This document shows positions 45,776 to 56,774 of a DNA stretch of 64,000 bases, in pieces. Source of the stretch: Bryopsis sp. KO-2023 (taxonomy: Eukaryota; Chlorophyta; Ulvophyceae; Bryopsidales; Bryopsidaceae); assembly GCA_030272585.1 (NCBI GenBank), contig BSYQ01000001.1, forward strand, positions 3,534,001-3,598,000. The letters are read 5' to 3'. Under the pieces are notes generated by a model that saw nothing but the letters and a program-made list of their open reading frames with translations, did no database searches and was not told the DNA's origin. Within the stretch, counting starts at the first letter, position 1; the number at the start of each line of letters is the position of its first letter. Made by a program: the position numbers and the translations under genes.

Positions 45776-46489
45776 TCACTTCACAGCTTGTTCCGCTTTT
45801 CGGTCAGAGTGCTGCAGTGCCCTCCTCAGGTGTTTAACTCGATACCTCAATTTTGCCGATTCTGTTTTCGCCTTGGCTTCGGCATCTCTGATCTCTGCCT
45901 CCCTCAATGACCTCTTCAAGTGCATGACTTGGTATTTCAGTTTGGCCACCTCCGATTTGGCGGTCGCCGTAACCTTTGCCATCTGCAGGAAAACCAAGCA
46001 AAAAAAAGGTGAACCCCTGTCCAAAAACCACCACCTCCAGTGTGCAGATCGCTCAATCCTGAAGAGCTCGCAATGCATTGAACTGATATGATGCTGGGGG
46101 CTAAATCTTAACCAATGATGAATGTGCAGGAATGCTTCTCATTTCAACGATCTGTAGGGTAGCAGTTCTGCAATCAGTCCGACTCCATGTGGAAACCAGC
46201 ACCCCGACATCACGTCCAAAATCAGATCGACCATTGCACACGAGGATCAGTACGCTGAAGCCCCCACCTCCTCCAGTCCTTCGGCCGCGGTGCCCTCGTT
46301 CTTAGGATCCACTACGCACGAACAACCATCTGACGTCAGGCAACTTTGCATGTACCCCACCAAAACCAAAGATCAACGCTGCAACGAATCCCGCTCACGG
46401 CTGAGAGTTTTCATCTCAAGAAGTGCCAGTCGCTTCTCCATGTCGGCTGCTCTGGATTCCAGCTCGGACGCATTCCCATTGTTCACCAT
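45776..46489 (-). CDS. Small coiled-coil protein, 113 residues
   Basis: Three exons join in phase (46489-46399, 46311-46268, 45982-45776), with introns of 87 and 285 bp, to give 113 residues. I do not recognise a named family. The N-terminal exon starts with an acidic helix containing ESRAADMEKRLALLEMK; the middle exon is a short acidic linker; the last exon is a long basic coiled coil. It contains the same motif twice about 30 residues apart: KLKYQVMHLKRSL and KLRYRVKHLRRAL. The two motifs suggest a paired binding surface. The exon chain was found from phase agreement alone, and the second exon is only 44 nt, so the exact boundaries need transcript support. Confidence 0.68.
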
Positions 46490-47058
46490 AGCGAAATCGT
46501 TTTTCAGAAAATTCTGTGTGAAACTGCAAAACTGATAGTCGCAACTCGTTATATTCGACGTGGCAATCGCACGTGGTGAGTGCTTGCACAGCAAAAAATG
46601 AGAGGACCACTCACTTTCTCTGTTGGTTCGTACAACGCAGTACAAGAGCTCTGATCAATGCCCATCATCCACACACTGATTGGCCGCGACGTTTTCATGG
46701 TGGAGGGGGTGAATTCCAACGAAAACGACTTCCCAGCAATTCTCAGCCCTTCTGCTGTGAGGGGCAACAACAGAACAGATGACTAATCCACTCCATGTAC
46801 AATCCTATATGTTATTACTAATCACTGATTATCCCATCCACCCCCTGCCCACCCATGCAGCCAAATTCAATGATGTGGGAAAAGTCATCGATTGTTGCCC
46901 CTTGATAAAGAATGCCAGTGGAAATAGCACACAGTAGCGGAAAAAAAAGTGGAGCAGACGAGAATCAAATGCGTTACAGCCATGTTGGAAGCTAAAACTG
47001 AAAAGAATAGAGGTGTGTACACCGCTTGAATGCTTGCGAAAGAAACATGCCGTCCCGC
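46490..47058. other. Intergenic between two minus-strand genes
   Basis: 569 bp holding the 3' untranslated region of the mitochondrial carrier gene and the upstream region of the small coiled-coil gene. No gene seen. Confidence 0.5.
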
Positions 47059-49306
47059 TCACAAGCTGCCCTCTTTGGGGGCGATCGCAGTGAGATATCC
47101 CAAAAAGAATTCGTAAGACACAAACGTCACCGCTGCAGCTGGCCCAGCCTGAAATTAACCACAACACCGCATACATTTGTTCAAACAGCTTGAAACCATG
47201 GTGAAAATCCACCACCCTTGAAAAAACAAAAGGGGGAAAGGGGGTTGAAAGCATACGAAAATTAGGAGTTGGTGCGTCATAACTACTTACACATGGAAAG
47301 TATGGTGAGATTTCCAAATCACCGAGAAAACCACCACCACCCTAAAAAACAGAGTGATGTCCTGAACCCTTTTTTTTTGTCTTTCTCTTTTCAGTTCCTG
47401 ATTCTGAAGGAGATTCACCTTGACTATGTTTGGAAGGCAGCCTTTCCATAATCCAGCCACGCCTTCCTCTCGACAGATCTTCGTCAGCAGTCCCAGCAGC
47501 GACCGAACCCCTTTCATATCGATTTGCTTTCCGTAGATGGAGTTCCTCTTCAAGCCAGCGATCTGGAATCGCTTTTTGGCAACATCCAACGGATGCGTCG
47601 CCAATTTGCTGGCGATCCCGGCCACCAACCCACATGTGAACGTCTGCACCCCATTTCGATTGGCTTCATTCGATCCCTTAGAGAAGACACGCGAAAACCC
47701 CCAACACAGATCAGCACATCCCCCTTCCATCTGTGGTTTTGCATCTCAATGAATGCACAGAGGATGATGCTTGAATATCGTGTGGTGTGCTGCAATCCGT
47801 AATGTAATATGGGCAAAAAATCAGTCAGTCATACGTACATATCTGGATCCACACTCTGTCAAATTTAAAGCGGATGTAATCCAGTTCTCACCATGGCTCT
47901 ATCGGCAACGGCATTCAGCGAATCGTACGCTGCAAACTGAATTGCTGAGTAGGGAATGACTTCTACCAGCGTCACTCTGAACCCACTGTACAGCCCACCC
48001 AACCCATTCCTCTTCACGATTTTGGCGGCTGCATCCCTCATTCCTGAGTAGATCTCTTACAACACACATAAATTCAGTCAACAGAAAACACGATTTGATG
48101 TTCTGCTGCCAAAAACCAACATCCTTACTTTGAGTGAACGCAACTCAAGTTTTGGAAAAGGGAAAAAAAAATTCCAACAGTGAAATGTGATATCAAGCCA
48201 TTGAATTTTGTGCAACACCCAGTGTCATTTTCCCAGTTTTGAAACTGTCATTTTCTTAGTTTTGAAAGCAGAGGGAGCAAATCATATGCACCGATACCTT
48301 TGGTTCCCCTTGTGCTGCAAGCGTGGTTCGCAACAGATCAAAAGGATACGACGCCAGCGTGGCGGCAGCCCCAGCGAACGCCCCACTCACAAATGAAACA
48401 CTCGGAAGATAGACCGATTGATTCCCTTGAAAAAACACACAGACAAACAATGGACCAAAATCAAATCTGAAATCGTGTGCTCCTTCCTCTTTTTGAACAG
48501 CCAGCAGCAAGTTTATCAACCCAAAGCCGATACATCCAGCCAATAAGGTTCGATCAAAGGGGTTGGAGATCATTTTAGTCTTGCTTCGTTCAATTCATTT
48601 TCGATTTTTCTTTGAACGAGTTTCGGTGGATTCCTTGAATACCTGCCCATCCCATTCTGGAGGCAATTTCCTTGCATCGAGTGACAGTGACGAACTGAAC
48701 AGCTGTGTATGGCACAGTAAGCAGAAGCCCAGGAACAGTACCTCGCCACAGTCCCTTCAACACGTTCATAAAATGTCAAACAGCGACCACTGGGCAACCG
48801 CCAAATTTCGAGAAAATTTGCATTTCGGATTGAACATACAGTTACTTTCCATTTCAATGATTTCCCGCGTCATTCAGGGGGGGGGGGGAAATGAAATGAA
48901 ACATCCTGATTGTTGGTATGGCGAAAGCATTGTTTCAGTGGTGGTCAAATTTTCAACTGAGAATTGGTTTCATTGAATCGTTGCCGGGCATCGATTTCTT
49001 GTCCCATGTGATTTAGACATGCACATGTGACCATCAGAATAACTCCTCCACAACTGTGGTTACTGAGAATTTTCTACAGCCCCTTACCGCCAGGCCTTCC
49101 TCTTTCACGATCACCCGGAAAGCTTGGAGCATTCCAGTGTAGTGCGACTGGGTGGCTTTCTTGATGGGCTCCAACTGGACCTGGAAGCGAATTTTTATCA
49201 CGTCCAGCGGACCGACGGCCAATCGGGACACACATCCTGATAAAGCACCAGCAATGGCGTTCGAAACTGGCTTGCGTTTCCCTTGCCCTTCGGAATCCAG
49301 CTTCAT
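47059..49306 (-). CDS. Mitochondrial carrier, thiamine diphosphate type (SLC25A19-like)
   Basis: Six exons join in phase (49306-49088, 48754-48643, 48425-48298, 48053-47892, 47676-47419, 47148-47059) to give 322 residues. It is a complete SLC25 carrier of the inner mitochondrial membrane: three repeats, each with the PX(D/E)XX(K/R) signature, [20 protein letters not shown] and [10 protein letters not shown]. Further marks are [64 protein letters not shown] and [17 protein letters not shown]. The order [12 protein letters not shown] with PYTAVQF, and the C-terminal [10 protein letters not shown], fit the thiamine diphosphate carrier subgroup, but substrate assignment from sequence by eye is less certain than the family. 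The start ATG lies 17 residues before the first repeat helix, so there is little N-terminal extension. Confidence 0.93.
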
Positions 49307-51932
49307 CCTGGAATGTCGGCGCCCGATTCACCATGTAACGCGAGCCATGCGGGCTCTTGTACAAACGCACCTGGTGACAAATGAAGTGGAATTCTGGAAA
49401 CTGAAGCGAAGCTATGAAACGGTGGCTCACCCAACCTAATCATGAGTCACCAGATGGACAAGCTACCCCGACTTTAATGTTTTGGATGATTTACTGGAAC
49501 ATCAATTATTCTGGGATTTTCTATTTCAACCTGCCAAAATGAATTTTGCCTGTGGAACAATCGATTGAGCTGTGTCCAAAAGTACCAAATATTTTGTTGG
49601 AAGCTTTTGACCAGCGGGTTATCCCTAGTCACACCAATCCTGACTAGTCCTTTGTTAGACAGATACAGTGGAAAGTTAGAAGCTCGATCAGGGAAAAAAA
49701 GGGGGGAGGGGGATTTTCAAAACACAATGCTTTTCTTGCACCCACAGAACTGGGTCTGCTTTCTAGGTTTCTTTTTAGATGAATGGGATTGCTGTTGGTA
49801 CTTCATATTTCTGCTGCAAGCATCAAGAGGAAAAAAAGAAATCACACTATAACACCACACTTTCATTTTCATTACTGAAACATGGGTGGTGGCTTTAGGG
49901 GCACGCAGTGACGTAAAACAAGTTGATTCGTCATTGAGCAATCGGTTTTTGTGGTCTACATGAGTGTTCAGCAATAAACAGCATGGTCCATTCCTGCACA
50001 GCGCACCTCCAAAATGAAAGTCAATTTTGCTGTGATTCTCAATACTGCTGCAACAAAGAAAACACAAAGGAACATCAAGACAAGAGCTGGCTTAATACTC
50101 ACAGAAACGAAAAGACAAGCAAGGCTTTGGCTTTGGCTTGTGAGCAGGTTTTAGAAAAACATCCTGAAACTAAAACCTTGAAATATGATCATATTAGCAA
50201 TTGTAGAGACGTTTTTTTACCTTGATCGACCAGCCTTAGTTTTTGTTGCCTTTTCTAGTTTTATTCTTTCCACACCTTGATGCGAAAAAATGGGTTAAAA
50301 ATTTCATCGATGAATTCCTACACATAGAGGCATCTGCATGTCACTGTGAGGGAGTTTTTTTTTCACACAGTCAGGCAAAATCTGCTTCTGTTTTCCATAT
50401 TTCACGTTCACGTTTCTTATGTGATGGCCTCTTTTTCCTGTGTTTCGTATTGGTGGGTTGTTGGCTGGGTCTACAAATGTGCATGTTGGAGAATCCCAAG
50501 AAAGAATGATATTTCATTGTGCTGGGTCGCCCAACTGAAAGTTCTACTCTGGGGATTTTCAGAAAAAAAAGACTGCCGACCGTATTAGTGTCTTGTTTTC
50601 TGCTGCTGTGGGGCATTGTTTTTGGTGACTGACCCTCACCAAAAACTGACTGTTTTTATTTGGCCAATTGCTTTCTTCACCAACACCATCATACCTCTCT
50701 TAAGGAGCCAAAAGTGGACCCAAGTCTGCTAAGGGTTGGAAAAAGAAGCCAATCTTGTGGAGAATGGGTGGCACCTGTTCATCAGCCTGGTTCTGTCAGT
50801 TTCTCCCCTGATTTTCAAGGGTGGTAGGCTGAATGTCTTGGAACAAATGAAGTGATCAGAGGTGGCTGTAATCCTCCCTCACTTGTGAAGGTTACTCTGA
50901 GTCGCATTGTATTTGGATTGTGGTGCAGGCATTGACTGATATCACATGATCCTTTATCATGATTTGTCAGATCTGTGCAGGCATTGACTGATATCACATG
51001 ATCCTTTATCATGATTTATCAGATCTGACTTATTTAATTAGATGTCCTGATTGAAGTATTCTGGCACATTTGTTCAGGCACCCATTGCTTGAACAATGCA
51101 TGCTAGAATATTTCCGCTCATGACCAAGAAGCACATCCACAGGGAAGAAAAGGGATGGAGTGTATCATCCCTGCCACCACAAAGACTTCTTCCACACAAG
51201 GATCAATTTTGTATCGAGGTGAGATGTGAAGGACATTTCTGGACCGAAGTGCATTGCCACCCAGGCAGCAGCTATGCTTCCAGTTCTAATTCCTTTGTCC
51301 CCAGTTAAGCAGCTCATCTTTTCCTTAGCAAAAACAGATCAGTAGTACCTGTTCTCCCATATTGCTCTATCCACCAAACTCATCCCTCTTTTCCCGGCAA
51401 CCACCCCCCCCACTTCCCCTTTGCATTTCAAGGGGCGTATGTCCTTCCCGCCAGCACCCCTCCTAAAATTGGCTTTCAAAATTTTACATACCGAATCCAG
51501 GGATTCCACGCAGGATTACCCCTGGCCCTTTTGACAGTGCCTTATAGCTGAGCATCCGGAGTTTCTGTTTCTCTTTTCCTTCTCCGTTTTTTACCCCCTC
51601 CGCAAAATCTATGAAATCAATGTCTTCTCGATGAGATTACACATCTTACGTCCCCATACAATAGATAATCCGAAAATTCTCTTCCCAAGACTGCTCAAAA
51701 CCAGCAACCTCCAAATCTCAAAAATACTCGCTGCAACCAAGACTCGAACACAGTCTCAAATCAAAATCATCTGCAATCAAAATTACTCCAGGATTTTCCT
51801 TTTCTTTTTTCCAACTTGCCAAAATGAAATATGCCTGTGGAACATTGCATTGAGACAAACGAGGCATCAACCCAGATGTATTCTTGTCGTTACAGAAAGT
51901 AACATCTTTTTTTTGTAAATGTCTGAGAGCAA
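49307..51932. other. 2.6-kb intergenic region, no gene seen
   Basis: Between the carrier gene and the CP29 gene, both on the minus strand. It contains the carrier promoter at its left end and the CP29 3' untranslated region at its right end (TTACA on the plus strand near 51893 is TGTAA in the transcript, about 40 bp past the stop). A 52-bp tandem duplication lies at 50923-51026. Open frames here are short and without domains. Confidence 0.5.
50923..51026. repeat. 52-bp tandem duplication, two copies
   Basis: Copies at 50923-50974 and 50975-51026 differ at one base (GTCAG versus ATCAG). Each contains the inverted repeat CATGAT-CCTTT-ATCATG, so the pair could form two small hairpins in series. 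Confidence 0.92.
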
Positions 51933-53261
51933 TTACAAGTTCACTGCCCTGGAAAGAGATCCGAAGATACCCTCACCGGTGGCCAAGGCCTGGACGCTGA
52001 AACCTGTTGAAAACATAACAAAGCCTTCAACAACATATCCATATATAATCTCGGAATGCATATGCAAGTGTCGTGTTAATCGATGATTGCATGCCCAGTC
52101 TTTATCTCTCCTCCCTCAGATATTCTAGCCGTTTCAATTCTCAAATGGTTTCTCTCTGTACTTGTTCCTTGTCCCCCTCGAGATTGGGGGGATTTTGATC
52201 CAAATATCTACTACTTTGTTAAAGTCAATGTGGATATCTTCATTTCTGAAAAAGAGATATTAGAGAGGGGGCATTGCCGATCGTGTTGTTTCTGGCTGCT
52301 TACCCAGGAAGGCGATCATGGCCAAACGACCGTGCTTGATCTCAGCCTCCTTGAGCCTCTCGACCTTGGCGGGGTCGCCGGAGCCGAAGTTCAAGGGGTC
52401 GAAGTAGCCGCCGGGGTAGCATCGTGCGGTGGTGTCCAATACCGAGTTTCTGTAAAGCTCTGCGCCACCGACGAGGAGCACCTCGATCCACACGAGCTGG
52501 GTGACGGAGAAGGGGAGACCCAAACCGAAGTAGCTGCCGCCGTCCTGGAGGATAACCTCTCCGGCCTTTTGCCTGCGTCACGTAACGGACCCCACAAAAA
52601 GCGTCAACTAACCGTCCAGAGACTTTCCACCCGAGGTGTCGTACCCCCGCGATCGTGTCTTTCCCACACGTCGAGCCGTGATTTATCTCGACCCAACTTC
52701 TAACCCAATTCTTCGACGGAAACACCGTCGCCATCGTTGCGCATTTTCGTTCAGAAAAATAGTTTCACCCAGCCTATCGCACGAGATCCCCACGTACCAT
52801 GGGACGCCGGTGACCAACTCCTGAACCAAGCAGCCGGTGGTCGCCAACATACACCACCTTCCGTGGATGAGCTCGCACTCACGGAACCTCTGGATACCGA
52901 AGACCTCGGAGTAGGGCTGGAGAGCCTCGGTGGACACCTCGTCGGTGGTGGTGCTGAATGCGCCAGTCACGTTACCCTTCTTGTTCACGGCTGCGTTCTG
53001 GTCGAGCTCGTCAATTTCGAACTGGAGGAACTCAACGGGCTTGGAGAGACCCAAGGGATCGAAACCCCTGTCACCGGCCATGGATCCGTCCAACCAGGCG
53101 GGACGGGTGAGACCGGGCATCCAGAGGGTGTCGGATGATTTCGCGCCACCCGAGGCCTTCTTGGTTCCCGCTGGCTTCTTGGCGACCTTCTTGGTGCCCT
53201 TCTTCGCCATGAAGACGCGGGAGCCATTGGCAACGCCGAACTGGAGGCTAGACGACATCAT
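51933..53261 (-). CDS. CP29-type chlorophyll a/b-binding protein (Lhcb4-like)
   Basis: Three exons join in phase (53261-52798, 52572-52304, 52003-51933) to give 267 residues. CP29 is a minor antenna protein linking LHCII to the photosystem II core in thylakoids. Marks: [17 protein letters not shown] and [14 protein letters not shown] before helix 1; [21 protein letters not shown] (helix 1 chlorophyll ligands Glu/His and salt-bridge Arg); TGVPW joined across the intron to [35 protein letters not shown] (helix 2); [16 protein letters not shown] (helix 3); and a short C-terminal tail. The long loop before helix 1 and the LQDGG insert are CP29 features. The N-terminus is a plastid-targeting region followed by a Lys-rich stretch, as in CP29. 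Two ATGs are adjacent; I start at the first. Confidence 0.95.
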
Positions 53262-55401
53262 TGCTGCTCCAAACAAGGGGGGAAAGTTCGCGTACCCGGC
53301 TCAACGGCGGAGGAAGACGGTAAAAGGAGGAAGACAAGGTATGCAAGAGGAGAGACGGTACGATTGCCTAGTTGAACTGGTGATAGTATTATAGCGACAA
53401 GATTTCAGATCTCGCGACCACGTGGACCTGCCCTTTCTCCGATTGCGTCTGTCCATTGGGAAAACCCTCCTCGACAGCGAAATCCTCTGCGCTGGAAGGT
53501 CACGATGTGCCACAGATCCGACTGGCAACTCCCCCCCTCTGCACCAAGGGGGTGCGAGGTGCGTCCTTCCCATACCGAAGACGGCCATGCCGACAGTTGC
53601 CCCCCACTGGGAGAATCGCTGTGGTTGGGAAGCGTGAACTGATTGTTGGGAGGAAAGCTTCCCTCATGGGTGGGGGAGGTGGTCGTGCATGGCGTTTATC
53701 AGTGTTTCTTGTGTTATATACAATCCTTCTTCTTCTTCCTTGGAATATCTATAGCTTTTACCACACATTGATTCTTATTCTTTGGGTGGTTGAGATCTGA
53801 TGCACTCCACCTTCCAAGTGGCAACTCTTGAATCGCTAATTACATACAAATGATATAAACCCACACCAACAGATTGTCCATCTAAGATTACTGGGAAAGA
53901 TAATTAACATCCAGGTATCAGCAACCACAACCCCGCCCCCCCCCCCTTCTAACCGCAACTCTCCGAATCACATCTGCTGCAATGCATCCATCATTACAGA
54001 CAGAATTAGCGACAAAAAGATCTGCCGACTTGCAGTCAAGGTCTTCTTACCTTCAACAATCGGTCGACACCGACCGACCCCACCTTCACACAACAAATCT
54101 TGACCGAACTGAAAGGGTCATCTCACCACAAAAACCCAGAAAACAAAAAATTCACCAAAAAAAAAAACAGCGCAGCAAAAATGGAGAAGTTTATCATGAA
54201 TCGAGGAACAATTTCAATGATTCAATTGATTCAGCAGTGCACAGTCTGAATTTACATCGGAAAAACAGCATACAGGATTTTTTCAATTCTTTGTCGTGCA
54301 ACATGGAAGTTCTTTTCGAGCGAGAGAGAAAAAACTAAATAAAAAATTCAGAAAGCACTCATTTTCAGCGGAGAGGGGAAGAGAGAGAGAGAGAGTGAAT
54401 GACAGAGAAAAGAAAAAAAAGAAGATGAAAATTCCAACAGCGAATTTGTCTATTTGGGTAATTCTTTGATTTTTTCAATTTCTACTATTTTTCTTTGATT
54501 TTCTTGTTTTTGGAGGGGTAGGTTTGAGAGAGGTCATGGGCCATACCAATCGCAACACTCGGCCCATTCGTGTTCCCACACTCAAGAAACCTAGCCAAAA
54601 GAAAACACACACAGACGAAGAAAATCTATATTTGTGAACATCGCAAAACTTTTTTATTTCTTCTTTTTCCCTGATTCTGTAATTTGCATTCAACTATGTG
54701 GGGTGTGTGTGCGTGTGTTTTTTTTTTTTTTTCTCTAGGGCTTTCCAGAGTGTTCATTGCAGAATTATAGCAGCAAAAAACCAAAAAAAAAATTCTGTGA
54801 ATGATACAATGAATTTCTGTGGCAGCAATGATTCCATGACTTCTCTACAAACATCCTTTTTTTTTCCTTTACCGTTTTTGATTTTCTTGGAGGAATCAAC
54901 GAAAACAGAAAGGAGAAAAGACAGTGGTTAACTCCACAGAAAGAAGAACAATTTTGTTTAATCGATGTAATTCTCATGTGTTTAGACATGCACAGATTCT
55001 TCCTTTTCAAAATAAAAAAATGACTCCACCAAAACAGTTTGCAAGTCTTTCTTTTTTTTTCTTTCCTTCAAATTAAAATGAAAAAAAAAAGAATGAAAAG
55101 TGTTTTACTGTGTTCATCATCCCACAACAATCTGCAAAATACCACACCCCATCCAGTAAAAAAAAACCAAAAAAAAAGAAAATGAATGCCTACATGTTCC
55201 TTTTTTTTTAAACTTTCTTTTTGCTCTTTTTTTTTCTCTTGAGAGTATCCATAAGCTGTTTTTTTGTTTCTTTTTTTTTCCAAATATTCTAACAGACAAA
55301 TTTCGGAACAGATTGTAGAAAAAAAAACGAACCTGTGTGAAGTTCATTCAGCCTCGACCCCAATCCCTTCTATATGAGAACACACCCTTGCAACCATTTC
55401 C
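53262..55401. other. 2.1-kb intergenic, low complexity
   Basis: Between the CP29 gene and the KH-protein gene, both minus strand. The left part is the CP29 promoter and leader; the middle holds a C-run near 53937, a short AG repeat at 54380-54395 and many A/T runs up to 55340, including runs of T above ten. No coding sequence recognised. Confidence 0.5.
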
Positions 55402-56337
55402 TCAGTAATACCCTGGGGGGGGTGCACCTGGATAAGGCACCGGAGCTTGTGGAATGAAAGCTGGAGGAGGTGGAGGAAAACTTTGAACACCAGGCATTGG
55501 AAATGGATACTGCATGGGCGGGGGTGGAGGTGGGGCTCCATGGGCATTATACAAAGTGTAGCCGTGGAGAATCGACAAGCTCGGGGGAGGACCTCCCGGG
55601 ACTTCCCTGGGTGGATTGTCGCGAATCTGCCTGCACACGATGACCAGTGCGGCTTTCAGCTGCTCCGCTTGACCCGATATTAACACCACGCGGTCGTTGT
55701 GCAAGGCGCACACGGGGATGTCTTCCTGAGGCAGGATTTTGCAGAACGCCCCGGTGCTTTCTCGAATATCTTTCGTGATGCAACCCCCCTTGCCGATAAT
55801 GGATCCCGCCTGGGTGTGGTTCACCAACAACCGAGTGAGCATGTTGAAGGTCTTCCCTGACTGCTCCCTGCTTTCCACTTCCGCATCCACAACACGTCTG
55901 TGAACCTCCGCCAGCGCCCGTTGCGCCTGGTTGGTGTCGTCCGGGGTGGCATCTCGGGCCGAAATCACGATGACCCGCTCGTCGCAATTCGGCACGCCCT
56001 CGCACACACGGATCCTAGCTTTCGTCGCGTTTCGTATTTCCCTCACAATCGCCCCAGCCTTTCCAATCACCGCGCCAACTCTAGTGGCAGGCACCAGCAG
56101 CCTGAACACGGTGTCGCGATCCTGCGGCTGTTGCTGCCTTTTGAATTCCCGTCCTCCAGTTCCTTCGCCTTCATACGGTCTCTTGCGGTCGCCGACAGCT
56201 GCCCCATTTTCGCCGCTTCCGTTGGTTGCGCCGAAAGAATAACCTTCCCGAGGTTGAACGTCAGCAACCGCAGCCGAAGAGAATTGCTGCGCTGGTGGCT
56301 GCTGTTGCTGCTGCTGTTGTTGCTGATAAGGGTACAT
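55402..56337 (-). CDS. Two-KH-domain RNA-binding protein
   Basis: An uninterrupted 311-residue frame from the ATG at 56337. A splice acceptor (TTTCAG, near 56352) just upstream and a donor near 56459 suggest an intron in the 5' leader, which is why I do not use the GTG/CTG-initiated extension. After a glutamine run (about 5-13) come two KH domains, about 76-150 and 166-240, with GxxG loops GKAG (92-95) and GKGG (182-185). The tail (about 245-311) is almost all Pro, Gly, Ala, Tyr and Phe. It resembles plant PCBP/PEPPER-type proteins, which bind C-rich or U-rich RNA in splicing, 3'-end choice or stability, but usually have three KH domains; here there are two. Probably nuclear or shuttling. Confidence 0.9.
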   Translation of the reverse strand: MYPYQQQQQQQQQPPAQQFSSAAVADVQPREGYSFGATNGSGENGAAVGDRKRPYEGEGTGGREFKRQQQPQDRDTVFRLLVPATRVGAVIGKAGAIVREIRNATKARIRVCEGVPNCDERVIVISARDATPDDTNQAQRALAEVHRRVVDAEVESREQSGKTFNMLTRLLVNHTQAGSIIGKGGCITKDIRESTGAFCKILPQEDIPVCALHNDRVVLISGQAEQLKAALVIVCRQIRDNPPREVPGGPPPSLSILHGYTLYNAHGAPPPPPPMQYPFPMPGVQSFPPPPPAFIPQAPVPYPGAPPPGYY

Positions 56338-56774
56338 CCTTCCACCGCTGAAACAAGAACTGCCCAACCAAAGTGAACGCACAGAAAGGCTGGCGAAATG
56401 TGTAGAGAACGGGGGTTGGGGCTTCTTGGAAGAGAATCACCCCGTCAGACGGAGTCGTACCTGCCACGTCAGACGCACCATTTCCGACACACAAAAAAAA
56501 AAATCAATTTCGGGCCCGATTTGGCGTCAATTTTTGAACCTGCGCCACCTCTACGGGGTTGAACGAAGAACTCCACAAAAAAACACAACTCCATCGCAGC
56601 CCTTTCTCTGTTCGTCTTGCTGAAATCTGGGACTGGGCATTCAACGTCGAACCTGACGTCTGGGTGTTCTCGTACAAAGTGCATGCAGTCGCACCTATAT
56701 GTTGATGCGTAACCTTTCACCATTCAACACCTAAACGCGATTTCTTCAGCAGCAACACGCGCGCCCAAACTTCA
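56338..56774. promoter_or_regulatory. Divergent region, KH and Tudor genes
   Basis: 437 bp between divergent start codons, also containing the probable 5'-leader intron of the KH gene (about 56352-56459). No core promoter motif is obvious. Confidence 0.5.

Noticed and set aside
52083-52703. 206-codon plus-strand frame over the CP29 gene
   Set aside because: Antisense of CP29 exon 2 and its flanks; the minus strand encodes conserved chlorophyll-binding helices.
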